Source: Caballeronia cordobensis (GTDB lineage: Bacteria; Pseudomonadota; Gammaproteobacteria; Burkholderiales; Burkholderiaceae). Taken from it: a DNA stretch of 64,000 nucleotides. The notes below the pieces were generated by a model. The model saw nothing but the letters and a program-made list of their open reading frames with translations, did no database searches and was not told the origin of the DNA. Position 1 is the stretch's first letter; each line of letters starts with the position of its first letter. The position numbers and the translations under genes are program-made. Shown here in pieces: positions 47,101 to 57,321 of the stretch. The stretch spans positions 124,001 to 188,000 of the forward strand of contig NZ_FCNY02000002.1 of assembly GCF_001544575.2 (NCBI RefSeq), in the 5' to 3' direction.

Positions 47101-47816
47101 CGCGCGGTGCGGCGGCGGGCGAATGCCTGCATCGCATGTACGAGCTTGCCGATTTCACGGAGCCGTCGAAGTGGCCGGAAGCCGTCGAGCGCGCGCTGCA
47201 CGAGCATCCGACGCCCGCGCCGGAAGCGCTGGCACCGCAGCTTCGTCCGATGATGCTGCGCCTGCTCGCCGATACCGTCGCCGCCGAAATCGCGCCGGGC
47301 ATGCGGCTGCACGACATCGCCATGACGCGCCGCATGAACGAGCTGGAGTTTCTGTTTCCGGCCGAGGCGCTCGATTTCACCGCGTTGCGGCGCGTGCTCG
47401 CGGCGCACGGCTTTCCCGACGTCGCGCTGGAGTCCGGCGCGCTGCGCGGGTTCATCAAGGGATTCATCGACATGATCGTCGAGCACGAGGGGCGTTACTG
47501 GATCATCGACTGGAAGTCGAATCATCTCGGCGACGCCGCCTCCGACTACGCCGCCGCGCCGCTCGGCGTCGCGATGGCGGAACATGCGTATCACCTTCAG
47601 GCGCTCGTGTACGTGGTCGCGCTGCATCGCTACTTGCGCGCGCGCTTGCCCGGCTACGCGTACGACACGCATATCGGCGGCTATCTGTATCTGTTCGTGC
47701 GCGGCGTGCGTCCCGACTGGCGCGACGGCGATGCGGCGAGCGGCGTGCATCGCGGGCGGCCGTCGCTGGAACTGGTCGAAGCGCTCGACCGGCTGATGGC
47801 GGGAGGCGCGGCATGA
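44124..47816 (+). CDS. recB: Exodeoxyribonuclease V subunit beta (RecB)
   Basis: 3'-5' SF1A helicase and nuclease subunit of RecBCD, 1230 residues. Walker A is IEASAGTGKTWNICALYVRL near residue 25, motif Ia VVTFTKAATAELHERIR near 57, Walker B ALIDEFQDTDPLQYAIFSRV near 388, motif V VTVHKSKGLEYAVVFCPF near 752. The C-terminal nuclease motif is FIDMIVEHEGRYWIIDWKSN near 1112-1131, with the catalytic Asp-Asp-Lys set. It loads RecA after chi and makes the window a RecBCD rather than AddAB lineage, as in other Burkholderiaceae. Both ends are ATGA overlaps with neighbours, so synthesis is coupled. Confidence 0.97.
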   Translation: MTILDNNEVRELDVFSCALDGVNQIEASAGTGKTWNICALYVRLLLEKRLSVEQILVVTFTKAATAELHERIRSRLAGVAHAIENGDAGGDPFIEQLFDTTLADLDADEAAKRLRIAVSTFDQAAIHTIHAFCQRALQEAPFAAAMPFAFEMEADDSALRFELAADFWRERVEPVAARTPSFASWLVAKGAGPASLDAQLARRLKKPLAALRFGDTGAAEAADMQALFDEACALWNAERDSIVKLLADAQGALKGNSYSAKIVGEAIDAWTAYFAEGDCHAPPPERALKLTATALAKGTKAKNTPPEHAFFDQAEALAASAAAAEASQRAMWLDIVREWLAHAPAELAARKRARRVVSFDDLLSNLHHALVKHAWLAEALRARYPAALIDEFQDTDPLQYAIFSRVFAPHGPLFLVGDPKQAIYSFRAADLHTYLAARDGASARYTLAVNQRSTPPIIEACNRVFEANAKAFILDGLDYQPVRAGTRKRGPFVDETPAAAYADIADFCVWMLPHGESALAKTHAQRDAAEACAAEIARLLRGAARGEVRIGDKALSAGDIAVLVQTHRQGSLVKRVLASWGIGSVELAQASVFGSPDAEQIERVLAAIDTPGDLRRLRAALATDWFGLDAAALWRLEHADAADPHGEPIDSTSWVERFSRYRTIWHERGFAVMWRTLARELSIATRLVARPDGERRLTNVNHLAELLQARSAEQPGIAPTLRWLAAQRERQGGGEEAQLRLESDRNLVQIVTVHKSKGLEYAVVFCPFLNDGSAREPSASGLPDAREYHDDAGVAVLHYGIEGDEDDHVSGTIAREQAAERARLVYVALTRAVFRCYVVAGFYLSNRSTKESRRSVLNWLVAGNGREFDAFSKAPPEDAEIAAAWHALAAKCDGAIGVAPLPVIEMREPLVADMSNQHEIAARTNRRILRDSWRMASFSSLIAAGARDEANQAQPAEARPDHDALAALKDDARAQASAKKEAPLAEDDILAFPRGAAAGECLHRMYELADFTEPSKWPEAVERALHEHPTPAPEALAPQLRPMMLRLLADTVAAEIAPGMRLHDIAMTRRMNELEFLFPAEALDFTALRRVLAAHGFPDVALESGALRGFIKGFIDMIVEHEGRYWIIDWKSNHLGDAASDYAAAPLGVAMAEHAYHLQALVYVVALHRYLRARLPGYAYDTHIGGYLYLFVRGVRPDWRDGDAASGVHRGRPSLELVEALDRLMAGGAA

Positions 47817-49786
47817 GTACGCCCGCTGTCACGCCCCCTGTCACGCCCGATCTCGTCGAACGCGCGGGCGCGGACGAAAGCGCCGCGCTTGCGGAAGGCT
47901 TCGCGCGGCGCATGAAGGCGCTCGCGATTCGGCTCGACGCCGACGAACGCGGCGTGCTGTGGGCCGAGCGCGCTGCGCTGGCGTTGAGCCGCGCCACTGC
48001 GCAGGGTCACGTCTGCCTGCCGCTCGCCACGCTCGCGCGCCGTCATGACGAGCGCTTTCACGAGGCGCGCGACGCGTTGCTCGCGAGCGGCGTCGCGTGC
48101 CTCGTGCGCGACGATGCGCGTGCGGACGCGGCGGATCTGCTGCCGCTCGTCATCGACGAGGATGGGCGGCTCTATCTCGCGCGTTACTTCGATTACGAGC
48201 GACGGCTCGCAGAGGCGCTCGTCGAACGCTCGCGCGGCGCGGGTGCGCAGATGCTGCCGCGGGCTATCGAAGCGCAGGCTGCGCGCATCGCGCGCTATTT
48301 CGGCCCGCGCGCCGGCGACGATATCGACTGGCAGCGCGTTGCCGCATTCGTCGCGCTGGCGGGGCGGCTGACGATCGTGAGCGGCGGCCCGGGCACCGGC
48401 AAGACCACAACCGTCGTGGGCGTGCTCGCGTGCCTGCTCGACGACGATCCGCAACTGCGCATCGCGCTCGCCGCGCCGACCGGCAAGGCCGCGCAGCGCA
48501 TGCAGGAAGCGCTGATCGAGCGCGCCGACAAGCTGCCGCCCGAACTCGCCGCGCGGCTGCCGCGCACCTCGTTCACCCTGCAACGGCTGCTCGGCGTGCA
48601 GGCGGACGGGCGCTTCCGGCATCATCGCGACAATCCGCTGCCGTACGACGTGATCGTCGTCGACGAAGCCTCGATGATCGACGTCGCGCTCGCGGCGCAT
48701 CTGCTCGAAGCCGTCGCGCCGTCGAGCCGGCTCGTGATGCTCGGCGACAAGGATCAGCTTTCGGCGGTCGAGGCGGGCGCGGTGTTCGCGGAACTGAGCG
48801 CTGAGCCGTCGTTCAGCGGCGCGGGCGTCGCACGGATCGCGTCGGCGCTGGCGCTCGACGTAAAAAAGCTTCAGCCCGTGGTGCCGCACGCCGAGCCACC
48901 GTCGGGCGATCCGCAGCTCGGACTCTTCGACGCGCCGCCGGAAGCGCCCGGCCCGGCATCCGCGCTGACCGATTGCGTCGTCTGGTTGCAGAAAAACTAT
49001 CGCTTCGGGCTCGATTCGGACATCGGGCGTTTGTCGATCGCGATCCGCGACGGCGACGAAAAGGCCGCGCTTCATGCGCTCGACGCTTCCGGCGAACGCG
49101 CCGCCGCGCTTTTCGACGATGGCGACACGGCGCTCTCCGAGCGCACGCTCGCGCGCCTCGCGAAGGGCTTCGCGCCATATGCGCAAGCGCTGTTGGCCGT
49201 GCTCGAAGACGAAGACGCCGATCACGCGCAACTCTTCGACGCGCTCAACCGCTATCGCGTGCTGTGCGCGACCCGCAAGGGACCGCGTGGCGTGGACGAA
49301 GTGAACGCGCGCATCGCCGCGAAAGTGCGCGAGCAGGCGGGCATTGCGCTTGCGCTCGGTGCGCAGTGGTTCGCCGGACGGCCGGTGATCGTCACGCGCA
49401 ACGACTATGCGCTCGGGCTTTTCAATGGCGATATCGGCATTGCGCTGCCGGGCGCGGACGGGCTCTTGCGCGTGGCGTTCCGCATGGCCGATGGCGCGCT
49501 GCGCTACGTGTCGCCCGCCGCGCTGCCGCCGCACGATACCGCGTTCGCGCTGACCGTCCACAAGTCGCAGGGCTCGGAGTTCGAGCATGCGTCGCTCGTG
49601 TTGCCCGGCGTGTTCGTGCGCGTGTTGTCGCGCGAGCTGGTGTATACGGCGATCACGCGCGCGAAGCGCAGAATCGACGTGATCGGCTCGGCGGCGATCT
49701 TTGCGCAGGCGGTGAGAGAACCGACGCAACGCGATTCCGGGCTGGCCGCGCGCATGCAGCGCTTATCGAGGGAAATCGAACGATGA
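47813..49786 (+). CDS. recD: Exodeoxyribonuclease V subunit alpha (RecD)
   Basis: 5'-3' SF1B helicase of RecBCD, 657 residues against 608 in E. coli. Walker A is IVSGGPGTGKTTTVVGVLAC near 188-207, Walker B VIVVDEASMIDVALAAHLL near 280, and the C-terminal helicase motif FALTVHKSQGSEFEHASLVL near 578. The extra length lies mainly in a segment after the Walker B domain (KKLQPVVPHAEPPSGDPQLG, about 346-365), where the sequence is Pro-rich and probably a loop. ATGA overlaps join it to recB and to arfB. Confidence 0.96.
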   Translation: MSTPAVTPPVTPDLVERAGADESAALAEGFARRMKALAIRLDADERGVLWAERAALALSRATAQGHVCLPLATLARRHDERFHEARDALLASGVACLVRDDARADAADLLPLVIDEDGRLYLARYFDYERRLAEALVERSRGAGAQMLPRAIEAQAARIARYFGPRAGDDIDWQRVAAFVALAGRLTIVSGGPGTGKTTTVVGVLACLLDDDPQLRIALAAPTGKAAQRMQEALIERADKLPPELAARLPRTSFTLQRLLGVQADGRFRHHRDNPLPYDVIVVDEASMIDVALAAHLLEAVAPSSRLVMLGDKDQLSAVEAGAVFAELSAEPSFSGAGVARIASALALDVKKLQPVVPHAEPPSGDPQLGLFDAPPEAPGPASALTDCVVWLQKNYRFGLDSDIGRLSIAIRDGDEKAALHALDASGERAAALFDDGDTALSERTLARLAKGFAPYAQALLAVLEDEDADHAQLFDALNRYRVLCATRKGPRGVDEVNARIAAKVREQAGIALALGAQWFAGRPVIVTRNDYALGLFNGDIGIALPGADGLLRVAFRMADGALRYVSPAALPPHDTAFALTVHKSQGSEFEHASLVLPGVFVRVLSRELVYTAITRAKRRIDVIGSAAIFAQAVREPTQRDSGLAARMQRLSREIER

Positions 49787-50193
49787 CAACCGACAGCCTC
49801 GCCGTGCCGCCCAACGAAATCGAGCTGACGGCCGTGCGCGCGCAAGGCGCGGGCGGTCAGAACGTCAACAAGGTGTCGAGTGCGATCCATCTGCGCTTCG
49901 ATATTCGCGCGTCGTCGTTGCCGGAGCACATCAAGGCGCGCCTGCTCGCGCTCTCCGACAGCCGCGTGACGCGCGAGGGCGTGATCGTCATCAAGGCGCA
50001 GGAGCATCGCACGCAGGACATGAACCGGGCGGCGGCCCTGGCGCGGCTCGACGAACTGATTCGCAGCGTTTCGGTGACGCGGCGCAAGCGCATCGCGACC
50101 AAGCCGACGCGCGCATCGCAAACGCGGCGCGTGGAAGGCAAGGTGAAGCGCGGCGCGATCAAGGCGGGACGCGGGCCGGTGCGCGGCGAGTAA
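49783..50193 (+). CDS. arfB: Peptidyl-tRNA hydrolase ArfB (ribosome rescue)
   Basis: Release-factor-like protein of 136 residues that frees ribosomes stalled at the end of broken mRNA. The catalytic GGQ lies in VRAQGAGGQNVNKVSSAIHL near residues 18-37, and the C-terminal basic tail (TRRKRIATKPTRASQTRRVE and KRGAIKAGRGPVRG) is the part that enters the empty mRNA channel. It lacks the codon-recognition domain of true release factors, which with its short length marks ArfB (YaeJ). The ATG overlaps the recD stop by four bases, an unusual pairing of ribosome rescue with DNA repair. Confidence 0.93.
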   Translation: MTTDSLAVPPNEIELTAVRAQGAGGQNVNKVSSAIHLRFDIRASSLPEHIKARLLALSDSRVTREGVIVIKAQEHRTQDMNRAAALARLDELIRSVSVTRRKRIATKPTRASQTRRVEGKVKRGAIKAGRGPVRGE

Positions 50194-50202
50194 ATCGAAA
50201 AG

Positions 50203-50730
50203 TCAGCCTTGCCGCCACGTCGGCGGGACGTCCACGCGCGGGCCGAGGAAATACGACTTGAGCGCAACGCGTCCGATCACGCGCCCGAGTTCGGCGAACG
50301 CGCAGTAGTTGCCGATCATGAGGAAGAGAAGAATCTGAATCGCCCAGAACTGCGGCCAGTTGATATGCGCGAGGAGTTCGTGATGCGCCGCCGCCAGGCC
50401 GTGCGTCTCCTTCCAGAATTCGAATAGACGCTCGAAGTAGTGCAGGATGCCGGCGACGATGGTGTAAATGAGCGTTTTCCACGCCGCATTCCAGACGAGC
50501 GGATGGTCCGGATAGCGATTGATGAACGGCAGCATGTTGGCGAGCAACACGGACTTGCCGAGAATCAGCGAAGCGAAGACGACCGAAACCGACGTCGGCA
50601 GCGAGATGCCGGTGCCTTTCAGCATCAGCGCGCGAATGATGACGACGGCATTCAGAAGAACGAAGAAGAAGAGCGTGGGCGGCACCATCTTCATCATTTC
50701 ATGCTTCAGCTTGGCGAACGAAACGGCCAT
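50203..50730 (-). CDS. Conserved hypothetical membrane protein
   Basis: Protein of 175 residues with about four hydrophobic segments: 15-33 (MVPPTLFFFVLLNAVVIIRA), 46-66 (TSVSVVFASLILGKSVLLAN), 83-100 (WKTLIYTIVAGILHYFERL) and 125-145 (FWAIQILLFLMIGNYCAFAE). His and aromatic residues cluster in the loop between the last two (KETHGLAAAHHELLAHINWP). No domain is recognised. AAGGAG precedes the ATG at 50730. It converges with arfB nine bases away and lies about 100 bases after the EamA gene in the same direction. Confidence 0.75.
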   Translation of the reverse strand: MAVSFAKLKHEMMKMVPPTLFFFVLLNAVVIIRALMLKGTGISLPTSVSVVFASLILGKSVLLANMLPFINRYPDHPLVWNAAWKTLIYTIVAGILHYFERLFEFWKETHGLAAAHHELLAHINWPQFWAIQILLFLMIGNYCAFAELGRVIGRVALKSYFLGPRVDVPPTWRQG

Positions 50731-50830
50731 GTCGGCTCCTTGCGCAAAAAGCGCGAAGGATGACGCGGCTTCCCGTAAGACGCAACGCGCATCCAAATAA
50801 TTTGACGGATGCGCATGCGCGAGCCCGGCC

Positions 50831-51763
50831 TTACGGCGCGAGCTTGCGCCGCCCCGCAAAGGACGTGCGCTTCACCGCGCCGGTGGCGAGCGCCGTGCCC
50901 GCGAGCACGATCGCGCAACCCGTCATCATCACGAGCGAGACGTGCTCGCCGAGAAAGAGCGCGCCCCACAAGATGCCGAAGAGCGGGATGACGAACGTCA
51001 CGGTCATCGCGCGCGCGGGACCGGCCACCGCCACCAGATGGAAATAGATGAAGTACGCGATGCCCGTGCAGCCGATGCCGAGCGCGAGCACCGCGCCCCA
51101 TGCGTGCGCGGACACCGGCGCGGCGGGCCACGTGAAGAAAGCGATCGGCGCGAGCGTCAGGGTGGCGCCGATCATGCTGCCGGCGGCGTTGGTCATCGCG
51201 TCGACGTCCATCAGATACTTTTTTGCGAAGTTGCCCGCGACGCCATACAGCGCCGATGCCGCGAGCGCCGCGGCCGCCGCGAGCATGCCTTGCGTGGGCA
51301 GCGCGGCGTCGTGGCCCGCGTGCTCGGGCGCGATCTGGTTCCACACCAGCACGAGCACGCCCGCGAAACCGATCGCCATGCCGATCGTGCGCGCGGTCGT
51401 CAGACGGTCGCGCAGCCACAGATACGCGACGAGCGCGCCGAAGAGCGGCGTCGTCGCGTTGATGACGGACGTCGCGCCGGCCGAAAGCGTCAGCTCGGCA
51501 TACGCGAAAAGGCAGAACGGGGCGGCCGAGTTGAGAATGCCGACCGCGAGCAGTTGCGGCCAGCGTGCGCGCAGCGTCGCGGCGGTAGCGGCGAGCGGAC
51601 GGCGCGCGAGCAGCATGCCGCCCAGAAACAGCGCGCCGATGCCGACGCGCAAGGCCATCAGCGGCGCGACGCCGAACTCGGCGACGCCCACGCGGATGAA
51701 GAGAAACGACGCGCCCCATAGGGCGGCGAGGACGATCAGTTGCAGCAGATTGGCGGGTGACAT
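50831..51763 (-). CDS. EamA/DMT family transporter
   Basis: Drug/metabolite transporter of 310 residues with ten membrane helices made of two repeated EamA domains (about 5-135 and 155-290). Typical elements are LAALWGASFLFIRVGVAEFG near 11, ATSVINATTPLFGALVAYLW near 97 and the second repeat's FVIPLFGILWGALFLGEHVS near 255. The start at 51763 (MSPANLLQLIVLAALWG) gives a standard short N-terminus; the frame is open 48 bases further upstream. Substrate unknown; family members export amino acids, metabolites or drugs. It is followed by a 100-base gap before the membrane protein gene. Confidence 0.88.
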   Translation of the reverse strand: MSPANLLQLIVLAALWGASFLFIRVGVAEFGVAPLMALRVGIGALFLGGMLLARRPLAATAATLRARWPQLLAVGILNSAAPFCLFAYAELTLSAGATSVINATTPLFGALVAYLWLRDRLTTARTIGMAIGFAGVLVLVWNQIAPEHAGHDAALPTQGMLAAAAALAASALYGVAGNFAKKYLMDVDAMTNAAGSMIGATLTLAPIAFFTWPAAPVSAHAWGAVLALGIGCTGIAYFIYFHLVAVAGPARAMTVTFVIPLFGILWGALFLGEHVSLVMMTGCAIVLAGTALATGAVKRTSFAGRRKLAP

Positions 51764-51863
51764 GGCGGGCGGACTTCGGTATGCATAGCGAAAGTCCGCG
51801 CATGGTAGCACCGCGCGCGTCTCGAAAAGACGCTTGCTGAAAGACTGCGCAAGAAACGGGAGA

Positions 51864-53465
51864 TCAGTGCGGCGGAATCATCCACGTCAGCACGTTCTGT
51901 TGCAGCCAGACGAGCACGCCGAGCAGGATCGTGAGCAGGATCGAATGCCAGAACGTGCGCGCGAAGACGAGGCCTTCCTTGCCCTTGAGCTCGGTCGTGG
52001 CCACGCCGGTGGAGATGTTCTGCGGCGAGATCATCTTGCCCATCACGCCGCCCGACGAATTGGTCGCCGCCATCAGCACCGGATTGAGATTGAGCTGGTT
52101 CGCCGCCACGACCTGAAGATTGCCGAACAGCGCATTGCCCGACGTATCGCTGCCGGACAGGAACACCGCCACCCAGCCGAGGAAGGCGGAGACGAGCGGG
52201 AAGAACGGCCCGACCGACGCGACGCCCAGGCCCAGCGTGTAGTTCATGCCCGAGTAGTTCATCAGATACGCCAACCCGACGATGGTCGCGACCGTGAGAA
52301 TGGCGATGCGCGTCTGCACCCAGGTATCGGCGATCGCCGCGCTGTATTCCCGCGCGGGCAGCTTCACCATGAGCGCGGTGATGATCGACGCGACGAGAAT
52401 CGCGGTGCCCGTCGCGAGCGGCTGGAAGTCCCAGATCGCGCCGTAGGGCTGGTTGTAGAGCGTGATGTAGACGGCTTTGTCGAGACCCGGCCACGCGATT
52501 TTCACATCGCCGATCAGGAAGATCTTCAGCACCGTCCACACGATCACGACCACCGACACGACGATCCACGGCACCCAGCCGTGGCCGCCCGAGAGCGTCG
52601 CGTCCGTGCCCGGAAGGCGCTCGGCGTTGACCGCGAAGCGCTCGTCGGCGACGGGCTTCCACACGCGCAGAAACGCGATCGTCAGGATCAGCGAGACGAG
52701 CGATGACAGCACGTCGGTCAGCGCATAGCTGATGAAATTCGACGTGACGAACTGCGTGAGCGCGAACGCGCCGCCGGAGACAAGCAGCACCGGCCAGATG
52801 CGCAGCATGTTGCGAAAGCCCGCATAGACGCCGATCACGTAGAACGGCAGGAAGAACGCGAAGAGCGGCAACTGGCGGCCGACCATTTTCGCGAGGGCGT
52901 CGGTGGGCAGGTGCGTGACCGCGCCGAGCACGGTGATCGGCACGCCGAGCGCGCCGAATGCAACCGGCGCCGTGTTGAAGATCAGCGTGAATGTCAGCGC
53001 TTCGAGCGTCGGAAAACCGAGCAGGATCAGAAGCGAACTCGTGATGGCGATCGGCGTGCCGAAGCCCGAAATGCCTTCGAGCAGCGCGCCGAACGAAAAG
53101 CCGATCACCACGAGCACGATGCGCCGGTCGTTCGGCAGGTTATCGACCATCCACTGGCGAAAAGCCTCGAAGCGCCCCGAGCGTTGTGCGACGTTGTAGA
53201 GCAGGATCGCCGCGAACACGATCCACATGACCGGCCACAGCGCGAACACCGCGCCGGCCGCGACCGAATCGAGCGCGAGCCCGACCGGAAAATGCCAGCC
53301 CGCCACGGCGATGACGAGCGCGAGGATCAGGCCCGCGAGCGACGCCTGCCATGCCGGACGGCGCGCCCAGCCGAGCAGCACGAGCACGAGCACGATCGGC
53401 AGCGCGGCGACGACGAAAGAAGCGAAGAGGGAATGGGCGATCGGGGTGAGAAGCTGATGGAACAT
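51864..53465 (-). CDS. lldP: L-lactate permease
   Basis: LctP-family proton/lactate (or glycolate) symporter of 533 residues with about twelve to fourteen membrane helices. Family stretches include MFHQLLTPIAHSLFASFVVA, SFGALLEGISGFGTPIAITS near 125-144 and the C-terminal ALLMAATNSSGGVMGKMISPQ-type region near 455-480 (NSSGGVMGKMISPQNISTG). AAGGAG lies before the ATG. No lactate dehydrogenase or lldR regulator adjoins it in this window, so the gene stands alone. Lactate is the expected substrate; glycolate is an alternative because GlcA belongs to the same family. Confidence 0.93.
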   Translation of the reverse strand: MFHQLLTPIAHSLFASFVVAALPIVLVLVLLGWARRPAWQASLAGLILALVIAVAGWHFPVGLALDSVAAGAVFALWPVMWIVFAAILLYNVAQRSGRFEAFRQWMVDNLPNDRRIVLVVIGFSFGALLEGISGFGTPIAITSSLLILLGFPTLEALTFTLIFNTAPVAFGALGVPITVLGAVTHLPTDALAKMVGRQLPLFAFFLPFYVIGVYAGFRNMLRIWPVLLVSGGAFALTQFVTSNFISYALTDVLSSLVSLILTIAFLRVWKPVADERFAVNAERLPGTDATLSGGHGWVPWIVVSVVVIVWTVLKIFLIGDVKIAWPGLDKAVYITLYNQPYGAIWDFQPLATGTAILVASIITALMVKLPAREYSAAIADTWVQTRIAILTVATIVGLAYLMNYSGMNYTLGLGVASVGPFFPLVSAFLGWVAVFLSGSDTSGNALFGNLQVVAANQLNLNPVLMAATNSSGGVMGKMISPQNISTGVATTELKGKEGLVFARTFWHSILLTILLGVLVWLQQNVLTWMIPPH

Positions 53466-53708
53466 CGGGTCTCCTTGCCGGGGTCATGTGCGGCAGCGGC
53501 GACGAGCCGATACCGCGCTCGCGCGTGGCGTTCGATGTCCTGCTTCGCTGCGGTCGCCGGTTAAGCAAGCGCATAACGCGCTCACTAAGAATAGGGCGCG
53601 AACGGCTGGCGTCAAGGAGTCAATGGCGGTTCATTGCGGCGCGGGCGTCGCGCAGGGACGTGACGGGACGCGCCGCATGCGGGCGCGTCGTCACAGGCGA
53701 AGAGACAA

Positions 53709-53837
53709 TCAGCTTTCGGCGATGGCGGCGGGCGTGCCGTCGTCGCGGCCGGCGGGCGGCGTCTGGCGAAACACCCAGACGGTCAGAAGGGCGAGCGAGG
53801 CGAGCATCCACGCCAGGAAAAACAAGAAGGCCATCAT
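53709..53837 (-). CDS. Small membrane protein, 42 residues
   Basis: Reading frame MMAFLFFLAWMLASLALLTV followed by WVFRQTPPAGRDDGTP and AIAES. The first 24 residues form one hydrophobic helix and the rest a short polar tail. GGGGG lies six to ten bases before the ATG at 53837 on this strand. The longer frame that includes upstream codons is less likely, as it begins with non-hydrophobic sequence. Small single-pass proteins of this kind are common and easily missed; moderate support only. Confidence 0.45.
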   Translation of the reverse strand: MMAFLFFLAWMLASLALLTVWVFRQTPPAGRDDGTPAAIAES

Positions 53838-54088
53838 GTCCGATCCCCCGATACGGAAAGCGTGTGCGGAAAAATGTGCTGCGGTAATAGGGGAGCTATA
53901 TAGCCAGAAGCATGCCAATCGTCTGGCGAAATCGGCCGATGCCTTGTCGGATAAGGAAAGTGTCGGGGCGCACAAAGTGGTTCGAGGCGTGCGCCGCCAG
54001 ATTTGAGTCGGAAAATGTTGCAGCGATGTTACGCGACGCCGTTTAAGCCGATGTTTGTCTCATCTGATGTAACGGTCCGATGCGCCGT

Positions 54089-54601
54089 TCAGTGCCCGCG
54101 GCCGCCTCCGCCGTGCCATCCGCCTCCACCGCCGCCGTGCCAGTTGTTGCCGCCGCCGCCATGCCATCCACCGCCGCCGCCGTGCCAGCCGTGTCCGTTC
54201 CAGCCGCCGCCGTGCCAGCCGCGGCCCCAGCAGCATCCGCTGCCGCCCCAGTAGCCGAAGCTGAATGAGACCGCGGGATAGCCATAGCCGTAGCCGTAAT
54301 AGGCCGGGTACGCCGCATAAGGCGGGTAGTAAGGATAGGGATAAGGGTACGGATAGGTCTGGTAGTAATCGGCGTAAGGCGCTCCGACCGCGTACTCGTA
54401 CTGCGGTGGAAGCGTGGCCGCCGCCGCGCCGGATGCCGCCTGTCCGGGCAGCGAGAATTCGCGCTGGACGTAGGTCGCGTCGACGACGGGATAAGACGGA
54501 TACGCCGGATAGCCGTAGTAATAGCACCCGCTGACGAGAAGCCCGGCAGCGAGCGCGACGGCGGCCGTTGCGGGTCCGGAAATGATGCGGGCGGAAATCA
54601 T
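54089..54601 (-). CDS. Gly/His/Trp-repeat lipoprotein
   Basis: Protein of 170 residues. The signal peptide ends in the lipobox LVSGC (Cys 26), so it is a lipid-anchored envelope protein. Next comes a Tyr/Pro-rich zone (YPAYPSYP; YQTYPYPYPYPYYPPYAAYP), a Tyr/Gly zone, and a C-terminal 50-residue tail of repeated WHGGGG units containing six His, eight Trp and a CCW pair. Such His/Cys-rich Gly repeats could bind metals or make a sticky surface, but no function is known. AGGAG is present before the ATG. It stands alone on the minus strand. Confidence 0.85.
   Translation of the reverse strand: MISARIISGPATAAVALAAGLLVSGCYYYGYPAYPSYPVVDATYVQREFSLPGQAASGAAAATLPPQYEYAVGAPYADYYQTYPYPYPYPYYPPYAAYPAYYGYGYGYPAVSFSFGYWGGSGCCWGRGWHGGGWNGHGWHGGGGGWHGGGGNNWHGGGGGGWHGGGGRGH
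54095..54235. repeat. Imperfect tandem repeat coding WHGGGG units
   Basis: Successive variants of a CCGCCGCC(A/G)TGCCA unit at irregular 15-27 base spacing encode the Gly/His/Trp tail of the lipoprotein. The number of units may vary between strains by replication slippage. Confidence 0.7.
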
Positions 54602-54801
54602 GATGCTGCTCCTTGCACTGCGGCTTGCCGGACCTCTGAATCGGATGCGAAGCGTGCGGGTCCGTTAAGGAGAAGCTTAGTCGACCGGCGCAGGACCGAC
54701 ACCGTGCGTCACGTCAAAAAGCGTTACGGCGCGCGATTTTGTATCAGATATGAAACAACGGGTCGCTTCGGGCGAGGCGTCGCGCCTCGCCGCCCGGAAG
54801 A

Positions 54802-55014
54802 TTACTTGCCGACCTGATTGCCGATGACACCCCCGACTGCCGCGCCGCCGAGCGTCGAAAGCGCGCTGCCGCCGATGACCGCTCCGCCCGCCGCGCCCAC
54901 GCCGGCGCCGATCGCGGTATCCCGTTGACGCGTGGTCATGTCGCCGCAAGCGGTCAGTCCTCCGAGGAACGCAACGACCATTGCAGCGGCGCCGATCTGT
55001 CTCATGGTTTTCAT
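54802..55014 (-). CDS. Glycine-zipper lipoprotein (OsmB/YMGG-like)
   Basis: Protein of 70 residues: signal peptide MKTMRQIGAAAMVVAFLGG ending with lipobox LTAC (Cys 23), then a Gly/Ala-rich core with GxxxG spacing (IGAGVGAAGGAVIGGSALS, TLGGAAVGGVIGNQVGK). This matches the glycine-zipper outer-membrane lipoproteins related to OsmB, which are often induced by osmotic or stationary-phase stress. GGAGA precedes the ATG at 55014; the longer open frame upstream is rejected because it would precede the signal peptide. Regulation is not visible in the sequence. Confidence 0.85.
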   Translation of the reverse strand: MKTMRQIGAAAMVVAFLGGLTACGDMTTRQRDTAIGAGVGAAGGAVIGGSALSTLGGAAVGGVIGNQVGK

Positions 55015-55175
55015 GTCGACTCTCCAATTCGATGATGAAGTGAATCGGCTGCGAAGCGCCGTTCGAGCGTTCGGACGTTTTCGCCGGTTCATTCAGGCAT
55101 CAGCACGAAAAGTGCCCGAATCCTCCGATTAACCCGGTCAGCCAGTTCCCGCAAGGCTTTGCGCCGCGCGAAGGC

Positions 55176-55215
55176 AAAAAAAACGGCCTGCCGCACGTCT
55201 CGTGCGACAGGCCGT
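55176..55215 (-). terminator. Intrinsic terminator of thiC
   Basis: Nineteen bases after the thiC stop, minus-strand sequence forms a stem of about 15 bp (55183-55197 with 55201-55215, one mismatch, TCT/AGA loop) followed by an eight-base T tract. Confidence 0.88.
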
Positions 55216-55234
55216 CGTCAGCCTTAGGCAAGCA

Positions 55235-57238
<2,004 letters not shown>

Positions 57239-57321
57239 TCAGGAGCTAAACAGGGAGGAACGAGATGGAAAGGTACGGGTTCGGAAGAAGTGGCGGGATG
57301 CTGCAAACCGTCGAACCCGAA

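Noticed and set aside
47681..49729. Minus-strand frame of 682 codons across recD
   Set aside because: Shadow of recD; the helicase motifs and coupled start and stop codons are on the plus strand.
54095..54235. CRISPR-like repeat array
   Set aside because: Repeat units are short, imperfect and irregularly spaced, stay in frame and encode WHGGGG; there are no unique spacers or cas genes.
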